A DNA stretch of 8,880 nucleotides, taken from the NCBI GenBank assembly GCA_014360945.1, contig JACIWM010000047.1:1-8880 (forward strand), written 5' to 3'. Made by a program: the position numbers and the translations under genes. The notes below the pieces were generated by a model. The model searched no databases, was not told where the DNA came from, and worked only from the letters and a program-made list of their open reading frames with translations. This document shows positions 1 through 6,189 of this stretch, one piece after another. Source of the stretch: Candidatus Bipolaricaulota bacterium. Its GTDB lineage: Bacteria > Bipolaricaulota > Bipolaricaulia > Bipolaricaulales > Bipolaricaulaceae. Position 1 is the first letter of the stretch, and each line of letters begins with the position of its first letter.

Positions 1-87
1 CTCCGTGGAACCCACGGGAAGAAGGGCCACTTTCGCCTGCTTTATTGCTTCCCGCGCGTCCTTCCAGCTCATCCGCGAAAGTTCCAT
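1..87 (-). CDS. Creatininase-family amidohydrolase, N-terminal fragment
   Basis: Only the first 29 codons lie in the window; the rest runs off the left edge. The translation begins MELSRMSWKDAREA and reaches LLPVGSTE, which matches the opening of the creatininase family: a helix with a T/S-W-x-E/D-A core, then the strand LPVGSTE that normally continues into the metal-binding EQHGPHLP segment. Members are metal-dependent amidohydrolases (creatininase, MftE, the formamide hydrolase of riboflavin/F420 synthesis in archaea), and the substrate cannot be told from this stub. The ATG at 87-85 is preceded by a strong GGAGGAGG ribosome binding site (about 92-99). The gene is transcribed divergently from the beta-helix gene. 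The family call rests on a short but characteristic motif, and the metal ligands themselves are out of view. Confidence 0.72.
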   Translation of the reverse strand, partial: MELSRMSWKDAREAIKQAKVALLPVGSTE

Positions 88-114
88 CGTTCCTCCTCCT
101 TTTTTCCAAAACCT

Positions 115-143
115 TTGCCGAAACTGGGACCGGGCGCTATCCT
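115..143 (+). promoter_or_regulatory. Candidate sigma70-type promoter for the rightward operon
   Basis: TTGCCG (115-120, four of six -35 consensus bases) and TATCCT (138-143, four of six -10 bases) are separated by exactly 17 bp. They sit in the 82-bp divergent intergenic region, upstream of the AAGGAGGG ribosome binding site (159-166) of the gene starting at 170. Predicted transcription would start near 150. The match is modest and the call rests on spacing and location. No comparably good leftward promoter for the creatininase gene was seen in the same gap. Confidence 0.4.
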
Positions 144-169
144 CAGTGGCCTAAGTCTAAGGAGGGAAA

Positions 170-2026
170 ATGCGCAAGGCAATAAGCCTTCTTTTCGTGC
201 TCTTTGTGGCAGTTTTAGGATGGGCTCAAGAGCGGGGTCCGATCATCATCCGTTCGGACCTTGATTTCACCGCGGAAAATGGGGTGATCGCCGGATCCGG
301 AACCCTTGAGGATCCCTACCTCATTGCCGGCTGGACGATCCGTGTCCCCGCGGATGCGCCTTTCGGGATTTACGTGGAGAACACGACAAAACCCTTCGTC
401 ATCCGGGGCTGCGTGGTACAGGACGCGCAAAAGCCCGAGGGCGCGGCCATCGCCTTGGTCAACGTGCAAGATGCCGTGGTGGAAGACTGTTTCGTTCGCG
501 ATAGCTTGAACGGCATCGTCATCCAAACCTCCCGTAACCTCGTGTTGCGCGACAACTTCTTGGCTGTAAGTGGCGTGGGCCTGCGCGTCCTCGGCGCTTC
601 TTTGGCGGAGTACACCCACAAAATCGAGGACACAAACTCCGTAAATGGAAAACCAGTGTACTATTTCGTTGGGCTTTCCGACACAACCTTGGCCGATTTG
701 GATGCCGGGCACATCACCCTGGCCGGAGCAAAGAACGTGGTCCTGCGGCGGCCCAAGATCGACCAAACTGACGGGATCAACGTGGTCTTCTCCGAGAACG
801 TGCGCATCGAGGAGGCGGACATCTCCCGGCCGCGGGGAAACGGGATCACCATTTTCTCCTCGCCGTACACGGTGGTGCGGGACTCTCCACGCATTGCGAA
901 TTCCAAAAACGCCGGGATCTCCGTAACCCTCTCCGACCACGTGCGGGTGGAAAACTGCGGCCTTTATGCGAACTTCGTGGGGATCTACGTGAACGCCTCT
1001 GACCATTTCGTCGCCGAACAAAACGCGTTTGCCGCCGGGCCCAAAGGGATCCACGTCACCGGGGCCTCCCGTGAGCCCATAATCCGCAAAAACCTGTTCT
1101 ACCAGAACTCCTACGGGGTGGAGCTGGAATCGGCCTTCGCTCCCACTGTGGAGGCCTGCGCTTTTTGGCAGGGAGACATCGCGGTGTTCGTGGAGCGCGA
1201 CACCAAATACGCAAAAATCGCGCAAAACACCATGATTGCCTACGGTTACGGAATTTCCAATTTTGGCTCCCACGGGATAATCGAGCTCAACCATATCGTC
1301 CGGGCCAACATCGGGATCATCTTCGAGGAAGCCTATCAGGAGGCGTTTCCCACCGGGAACATCGTGCGGCACAACCTGATCTATCGCTCCTATGACGGCT
1401 TCTACTTCGGCCGGGAGAGCCGGGAAACCCAGATCTACGAGAATCTCCTTTGGAACTGTCAACGCTTGGCCCGGGACTTTGGGCAGAACAACTGGGCCCC
1501 CTATGGCCGCGGAAACTGGTACTCCAACTATCAGGGGCTCGATGAAAACGGCGACGGGATCGGCGATCGCCCGGTGGAGTTCACCGGCGGCGGCCGCGAT
1601 CCCGCACCCCTTGTGTCCCGGGAGATCTTGCCCAGACTTCCCGGAGTTCTGGGCACGATGGAAAAACGGATCGCCAACTTAGCTGATAACGCTGGCCAGA
1701 CCCTACGGCTTCCCGTGCTTTTGGCTGATGAAGCCCATGAGCGGTTCGTGGGGTTCATGGGGGTGCCGCCGGAGCTCGGCCAGGATCTCGCCATCCTTTT
1801 CCTGTTTGAGTCGCCTTCGGTGAGCCAGTTCCATATGCAAAACGTGTTCCTGCCCTTGGAGATCGTGTTCTTCGGTGCGGACGGCTCCTTCCTCGGACGG
1901 AACATCATGAAACCCGACACTCAGGACCGCTACGGCGCGGCCAGCCCCTTCCTCAGCGCTTTGGAGGTCCCCGAAGGGAAGCTTTCCTCTTTGGGTCGGG
2001 AGGTGCGACTCCTCGGCATCGAATGA
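170..2026 (+). CDS. Secreted NosD-like right-handed beta-helix protein with C-terminal DUF192 domain
   Basis: This 618-residue protein is probably exported. Residues 1-19 form a signal peptide (MRK, a hydrophobic core, then GWA before Q20), and a strong AAGGAGGG site supports the ATG at 170. Residues ~45-470 carry repeated short strands with N-rich turns (GIVI, GITIF, GIYVNAS, GIHVTGAS, GVELE, GIIFEE), typical of the NosD/CASH beta-helix. The family's insert NSVNGKPVYYF (156-166) and its closing calcium-loop-like motif DENGDGIGDRPVEF (458-471) are both present. Residues ~510-618 look like a DUF192 domain: ERFVGFMGVPPEL, a LFLF strand, MQNVFLPLEIVFFGADG (556-572), then LEVPEGKLSSLG. NosD itself assists copper insertion in nitrous oxide reductase, but most relatives are untyped surface or carbohydrate-binding/processing proteins, and no nos genes lie nearby. 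The stop overlaps the next start (ATGA). The role is unknown; an extracytoplasmic location is likely. Confidence 0.85.
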   Translation: MRKAISLLFVLFVAVLGWAQERGPIIIRSDLDFTAENGVIAGSGTLEDPYLIAGWTIRVPADAPFGIYVENTTKPFVIRGCVVQDAQKPEGAAIALVNVQDAVVEDCFVRDSLNGIVIQTSRNLVLRDNFLAVSGVGLRVLGASLAEYTHKIEDTNSVNGKPVYYFVGLSDTTLADLDAGHITLAGAKNVVLRRPKIDQTDGINVVFSENVRIEEADISRPRGNGITIFSSPYTVVRDSPRIANSKNAGISVTLSDHVRVENCGLYANFVGIYVNASDHFVAEQNAFAAGPKGIHVTGASREPIIRKNLFYQNSYGVELESAFAPTVEACAFWQGDIAVFVERDTKYAKIAQNTMIAYGYGISNFGSHGIIELNHIVRANIGIIFEEAYQEAFPTGNIVRHNLIYRSYDGFYFGRESRETQIYENLLWNCQRLARDFGQNNWAPYGRGNWYSNYQGLDENGDGIGDRPVEFTGGGRDPAPLVSREILPRLPGVLGTMEKRIANLADNAGQTLRLPVLLADEAHERFVGFMGVPPELGQDLAILFLFESPSVSQFHMQNVFLPLEIVFFGADGSFLGRNIMKPDTQDRYGAASPFLSALEVPEGKLSSLGREVRLLGIE

Positions 2027-2733
2027 GGATCCGCGCCGTTTTCTTCGATTTGGACGGGACGCTTGTGCGCTACCAAGGGGTGGCGTATGAGTCCAGTTGG
2101 GGAGCGATCGGGCTTGCCGCCGGGGTGGGAAAGGAGTGGGATGAGCTCCTCCAGCACTACCGGGGGAAGCCCGATCGCTACCCCGACTGGGTGCGGGAAA
2201 ACGCGCGTCTCCTTCGAGGGATACCTGTGCGGATAGTAACGGAGAAAATTTTTCCTCCGCCGTACGCCCCAGGCGTCCCCGAGGCCGTGGCGGCCCTGAA
2301 GAGAATGGGCTTGATCCTAGGGATCGTCTCCTCCGGAGTCTCATTGGTGGCAGCCCGAGTTAAAAACGAGCTGGGCCTGGATTTCTTTGTGGCCAACGAA
2401 CTTGTGATCTCTGACGGGGTTTTCACCGGGGAAGCGGTGATCCGGGTAGGCCTAGCCGACAAACTCACGATCGTGGAAAAGGAGGCAGTCCGCTTAGGCC
2501 TGAATTTGACGGAGATTGCCTTTGTGGGAGACCACGTGAACGACATCCCGGTCCTGCGGGCCGTGGGACTCGGTATTGCCTACGCCCCCAAGGATCCTAA
2601 AGTTGCAGAGGCCGCCCATTTCGTGGTGGAAGACTTTCGGCAGATACCAAAGCTTTTATGCCAAGTTGACGGGAAGGCAAAAGAGGACCAAAATGCTTTT
2701 TACGGATGGAGCGGGAAAAGGATTTCTCCCTGA
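2023..2733 (+). CDS. HAD-superfamily IB phosphatase (phosphoserine-phosphatase-like)
   Basis: This 236-residue cytoplasmic protein has all four HAD motifs. Motif I is FFDLDGT (7-13, nucleophile D9 and acid/base D11). Motif II is the serine in IVSSG (101-105). Motif III is the lysine of LADK (144-147). Motif IV is GDHVNDIPVL (169-178, D170 and D174). A helical cap lies between motifs I and II (about residues 20-80), with SSW at 24-26 and a tyrosine/tryptophan-rich stretch. This resembles the phosphoserine-phosphatase-like IB group found widely in archaea and deep-branching bacteria, whose substrate is mostly unassigned. The gene starts at the ATG of an ATGA overlap with the preceding stop, so translation is probably coupled. 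Its last 28 bp overlap the ftsZ gene. Hydrolysis of a small phosphomonoester is expected; calling it SerB would be over-reaching. Confidence 0.85.
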   Translation: MRIRAVFFDLDGTLVRYQGVAYESSWGAIGLAAGVGKEWDELLQHYRGKPDRYPDWVRENARLLRGIPVRIVTEKIFPPPYAPGVPEAVAALKRMGLILGIVSSGVSLVAARVKNELGLDFFVANELVISDGVFTGEAVIRVGLADKLTIVEKEAVRLGLNLTEIAFVGDHVNDIPVLRAVGLGIAYAPKDPKVAEAAHFVVEDFRQIPKLLCQVDGKAKEDQNAFYGWSGKRISP

Positions 2734-4055
2734 GGTGGCGGCAGGTTCTGAACGCCATCCCTGACGGGATTTTGCGTTCTTGCCTTCCCAGCTCGCCGGA
2801 GAAGGTCCGCTTCGACCAAGAACGAGGCATCCTGTACCTTGAGGTGGAGACCCAATTCAAGCGCGATTACGTCCTGCGCAAACTTCCTAAACTGCGCGAA
2901 GCGGTGGAGAAGTTCTTCGGGCCGGTGGAGATCCGGGTAGGGGAGCTTCCGCTTTTTGAGGAGATGCACCGGGTTGAGGAGAGGCTGCCCCAGACTGCGG
3001 AGATCGTGGTGATTGGGCTGGGAAGCGGAGGGGCCAATGCTGTCGAGCGCATGTGGGCCGCGCAGATAAAAGGGGTGCAGCTCGTGGCCATGGATACAGA
3101 TTCCCAGGTCCTCTCCGTGGTGAAGCTTCCGCGCAAGGTCCTTTTGGGATCACAGGTAACAGGTGGTCGCAGCGCCGGAGGCGATCCCGAGCGGGGAAAG
3201 CGCGCGGCTGAAGAGTCCTTGTTTGACATTGAACAGGCCGTGGGTCAGGCAAATCTCGTATTTGTGACTTGTGGATTGGGCGGAGGAACGGGCACGGGCG
3301 CAGCACCGGTGGTGGCGAAATTGGTGCGCACCAAAGGGTCCCTCACCGTGGGCGTGGTCACTTTGCCGTTTTCTTTCGAGGGAGCGGTGCGGGCCCAGCG
3401 GGCTCAGGCCGGGTTAGATCGCCTCCAAAGCGAGGCCGATGTCCTCATCGTGATCCGCAACGACCGCCTTTTGGAGCTCTTTCCGGGCGTGCCCATCACC
3501 AAGGCCTTCGAGCTCGTGGATTCTGTGTTGGTGCAAGGTGTGCGAGGAATTTCTGACCTCATCACCATTCCTGGCCTGGTCAATCTGGATTTCGCCGATG
3601 TGGCGGCGGTCCTGCGGGGAGCGGGGCAGGCAGTGATGGGGATGGGCGAGGCCCAGGGCGAGGGCCGGGCCCTCAAGGCCGCCAAGGCCGCGGCCTCCAA
3701 CCCCCTCCTTGAGACCGGCACCATTCAGGGCGCCCGCCGCATCCTCCTCAACGTCTCCGGCGGGGAGGATCTCACCCTCTCCGAGGTGACCCAGGTGGCG
3801 GAGTTCATCCGCAAGTCCGCCAGCCCCGACGCGGACCTGGTCTTCGGAGCGTCAATCCGCCCGGACCTCACCGGAAAGATCGCTGTGACCGTGATCGCCA
3901 CGGATTTTCGTGAGCCTGTGACCGAGGAGACGGAGCCGAAAGTGGTGCGGCCGGTTCTGCCTCGCCGACCGGCCGAAGAGAACTACGATCTTCCCGCGTT
4001 CCTTCGCCGAGCCAGGGAAGAGGAACGGGGTTGCACCGGCCCGGATTTCCCGTAA
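2706..4055 (+). CDS. ftsZ: FtsZ with an N-terminal DnaA domain-I-like extension
   Basis: At 449 residues this is about 70-90 longer than a typical FtsZ. The GTPase core starts near residue 97 and is complete: T1 GLGSGGANAVERM (104-116), T3 AGGDPERG (157-164), the tubulin signature GGGTGTG (192-198), the T5/H7 region, and the T7 catalytic loop NLDFADV (293-299). A short linker leads to the C-terminal peptide YDLPAFLRR (427-435), the docking site for FtsA/SepF-type anchors, so this looks like a working Z-ring protein. Residues ~9-80 are extra: a W-x-x-VL helix, GILYLEVETQFKRDYV (41-56), a second helix, then FGPVEIRV. That pattern matches DnaA domain I or the related DnaX domain III. The ATG at 2706 lies inside the HAD gene with no clear ribosome binding site, suggesting coupled translation. 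An internal ATG at 2964 would give a core-only form but has GAGGAG directly abutting it, too close to serve well. No ftsA or other dcw gene adjoins. Confidence 0.93.
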   Translation: MEREKDFSLRWRQVLNAIPDGILRSCLPSSPEKVRFDQERGILYLEVETQFKRDYVLRKLPKLREAVEKFFGPVEIRVGELPLFEEMHRVEERLPQTAEIVVIGLGSGGANAVERMWAAQIKGVQLVAMDTDSQVLSVVKLPRKVLLGSQVTGGRSAGGDPERGKRAAEESLFDIEQAVGQANLVFVTCGLGGGTGTGAAPVVAKLVRTKGSLTVGVVTLPFSFEGAVRAQRAQAGLDRLQSEADVLIVIRNDRLLELFPGVPITKAFELVDSVLVQGVRGISDLITIPGLVNLDFADVAAVLRGAGQAVMGMGEAQGEGRALKAAKAAASNPLLETGTIQGARRILLNVSGGEDLTLSEVTQVAEFIRKSASPDADLVFGASIRPDLTGKIAVTVIATDFREPVTEETEPKVVRPVLPRRPAEENYDLPAFLRRAREEERGCTGPDFP

Positions 4056-4069
4056 TCTTAGACCCCGGT

Positions 4070-4108
4070 TTCAGGAAGGCCAACTTTTTATTCTGCCTTT
4101 CCCCTGAA
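4070..4108 (+). promoter_or_regulatory. Imperfect hairpin between ftsZ and fusA
   Basis: TTCAGG-AAGGC (4070-4080) can pair with GCCTT-TCC-CCTGAA (4095-4108), giving 11 bp with a 3-nt bulge on the 3' arm and a 14-nt loop that contains TTTTTATT. It occupies most of the 70-bp gap after the ftsZ stop. No T-run follows the 3' arm, so it is not a standard intrinsic terminator. The fusA ribosome binding site GGAGGAG (4114-4120) starts only 5 nt downstream. It could be a leader structure, an mRNA stabiliser or processing site, or chance. Confidence 0.35.
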
Positions 4109-4125
4109 TCCCTGGAGGAGAAGAA

Positions 4126-6189
4126 ATGCACGAAGGCTTTGCTATTCGGACGATCAGGAACATCGGGATCGCCGCGCACATCGATGCCGGCAAGACCACC
4201 CTTTCCGAGGCCATGCTCTTCCTTTCCGGAAGGAAGCACCGGTTCGGCCGGGTGGACGAGGGCCAGGCCGCGCTGGACTGGATGCCCCAGGAGCGGGAGC
4301 GAGGCATCACCATCACCGCCGCGGCCACCACCATCCCCTGGAAAGGCCACAACATCAACCTCATCGACACCCCGGGCCACGTGGATTTCACGGCGGAGGT
4401 GGAGCGGGCCCTGCGGGTGGTGGACGGAATGGTGGCGGTGTTCTGCGCCGTGGGCGGAGTGGAACCGCAGTCGGAGACGGTTTGGCGCCAGGCCGATCGC
4501 CACGGCATTCCTCGTCTGGCCTTCGTGAACAAGATGGACCGGGTGGGCGCGGATTTCTTCCGCGTGGTGGAAGAGATCCGCACCAAACTCGGCGCTAATC
4601 CCGTGCCCATCATGCTTCCCATGGAGAATGAAGGGTTCAATGGTTTGGTGGATCTCGTCTCTTTCGAGGCCATCGTTTTTGCGGATGGTCAAGACTCGGC
4701 AGAGCCAAAGCGCGTCCCGGTCCCCGGCGAACTCCGTGCCCGGGCCATGCACGCCAAAGACGCGCTTTTAGAGGCGTTAGCCGAGGCGGATCACGATTTC
4801 CTTGAGGCCTTTTTGGAGCGAGAGCCTGAGCCGGAGGAAGTGCGGGCGGCCCTGCGGCGGGCCACCATCGCCGGAAAAATCGTGCCCGTGCTCGCTGGCT
4901 CCGCCGCAGAGCTCAAAGGTGTGCCGGAATTGATGGACGCTGTGGTCCACTTCCTCCCTTCTCCTGGGGATCTTCCGGCAATCCGCGGCACTTGGGAGGG
5001 CCAGGAGCGCCAACGTCTTCCATCTTCTGCCGAGCCCCTCTCTGCCCTCGTCTTCAAGATCCAGGCCGACCGCCACGTGGGCAAGGTCTATTTCGTTCGG
5101 GTCTTTTCTGGAGTGCTACGCAGCGGCGATGTTGTTCTGAATAGCACCCAAAATGAATTACAGCGCGTGGGCCGCCTGTTCAAAGTACATGCCAACGAGC
5201 GCGTTCCCGTGGAGGAGCTTTGGGCCGGGGAGGTGGGAGCGTTAGTGGGCGCCGAGGCCCAAACCGGCGACACCTTATGCGCTCCCGATTCCCCGGTGAT
5301 CCTTTCGGCCATGGAATTTCCTGCGCCCGTTTTGGATTTGGCCGTCTCTCCAGCTCGACGAACCGAGGCCGATCGCCTTTCCCGGGCCGTGGCCGCCCTC
5401 GTTTCCGAGGATCCTACCCTTGCGGCACGCGTGGACCAGGAAACCGGAGAAATGGTGCTCTCCGGCATGGGCGAGTTGCATTTGGAGATCGTGGTGGATC
5501 GCCTGCGGCGGGAATTTGGAGTGGAAGTGGTGACGGGCGCTCCGCGGGTGGCTTACCGAGAACGGCCAAGCCGCGCCGGACAATTCGAGCACAAGCTCGT
5601 CAAACAGACCGGCGGCCGCGGCCAATACGCCCACATCATCTTCCAAATCGAGCCCGCCCTGCAGGGAAAAGGCTTGGAATTTGAAAGCCGGGTGGTGAGC
5701 GGCCGCATCCCCAAGGAATACATCCCTGCAGTGAAAAAGGGAGTGGCTGAGGCCATGGCCCGTGGTCCGCACGGTTTTCCCGTGGTGGATTTGAAATTCA
5801 TCCTCCTCGATGGCTCGTTCCACAGCGTGGACTCCTCCGACCAGGCCTTCCGCCTCTGCGCCGCCCAGGCCCTGAGGGAGGCGCTGAAGCAACTAGGAAC
5901 AACGGTACTGGAGCCTTTGATGCTCGTGGAAACGGTGGTTCCCGAGGAATACGTGGGCGCGGCGGTAGGAGATCTCTCCGCGCGGCGCGGGAAGCTTTTA
6001 GGGCTGGAAAGCCAGGGAACTTCGGCGTTGGTGAGGGCGGTGGTTCCTTTGGCCGAGCTTTTCGGCTATGCCACAGCCCTCCGCAGCCTCACAAGCGGCC
6101 GCGGCTCCTTCATCATGCGCTTCTCCCACTACGAGCCGGTCCCGGAACCCATGGCCGCCAAAATCGCCCGCCAGCCGGTCTCGGTGTAG
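4126..6189 (+). CDS. fusA: Elongation factor G
   Basis: EF-G is the cytoplasmic translational GTPase that drives tRNA-mRNA translocation and, with RRF, ribosome recycling. The 687-residue length is normal and every domain is present. Domain G has P-loop AHIDAGKT (17-24), RGITIT (59-64), DTPGH (81-85), NKMD (135-138) and GSA (258-260), with a normal G' insert around 155-250. Domain II spans roughly 305-390, III 395-470, IV 475-600 and V 600-670. The domain IV tip keeps HSVDSS (566-571), the loop that enters the decoding centre. Domain V ends in FSHYEPVP. The start has GGAGGAG five nt upstream. No rpsL, rpsG or tuf adjoins, so the gene lies outside the str operon. It may be the sole fusA or a second EF-G copy: GSAAELKGVPEL departs from the usual GSAFKNKGVQ. 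The last 61 bp overlap the 3' end of ribD on the opposite strand. Confidence 0.93.
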   Translation: MHEGFAIRTIRNIGIAAHIDAGKTTLSEAMLFLSGRKHRFGRVDEGQAALDWMPQERERGITITAAATTIPWKGHNINLIDTPGHVDFTAEVERALRVVDGMVAVFCAVGGVEPQSETVWRQADRHGIPRLAFVNKMDRVGADFFRVVEEIRTKLGANPVPIMLPMENEGFNGLVDLVSFEAIVFADGQDSAEPKRVPVPGELRARAMHAKDALLEALAEADHDFLEAFLEREPEPEEVRAALRRATIAGKIVPVLAGSAAELKGVPELMDAVVHFLPSPGDLPAIRGTWEGQERQRLPSSAEPLSALVFKIQADRHVGKVYFVRVFSGVLRSGDVVLNSTQNELQRVGRLFKVHANERVPVEELWAGEVGALVGAEAQTGDTLCAPDSPVILSAMEFPAPVLDLAVSPARRTEADRLSRAVAALVSEDPTLAARVDQETGEMVLSGMGELHLEIVVDRLRREFGVEVVTGAPRVAYRERPSRAGQFEHKLVKQTGGRGQYAHIIFQIEPALQGKGLEFESRVVSGRIPKEYIPAVKKGVAEAMARGPHGFPVVDLKFILLDGSFHSVDSSDQAFRLCAAQALREALKQLGTTVLEPLMLVETVVPEEYVGAAVGDLSARRGKLLGLESQGTSALVRAVVPLAELFGYATALRSLTSGRGSFIMRFSHYEPVPEPMAAKIARQPVSV

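Noticed and set aside
215..1462. Long open frame antisense to the beta-helix gene (415 codons)
   Set aside because: It mirrors the codon pattern of the strong plus-strand gene, has no recognisable motifs and no ribosome binding site. Such antisense frames are common in GC-rich DNA.
1558..1570. GGCGATCGCC palindrome resembling a cyanobacterial HIP1 site
   Set aside because: It is a single full copy inside a coding region. The frequent GATCGCC elsewhere is explained by Asp-Arg codon pairs, with no sign of a dispersed repeat.
4031..4058. Possible promoter for fusA (TTGCAC with TAATCT 16 bp downstream)
   Set aside because: The -10 match is only three of six and most of the element lies in ftsZ coding sequence, so it is not strong enough to annotate.
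3868..4752. Antisense open frame spanning the ftsZ-fusA junction (294 codons)
   Set aside because: It lies opposite unambiguous ftsZ and fusA coding sequence, has a His/Arg-rich low-information composition and shows no family motif.
5275..5892. Antisense open frame within fusA (205 codons)
   Set aside because: It lies fully opposite EF-G domains III-IV. Its composition reflects the complement of EF-G codons, with no start signal.
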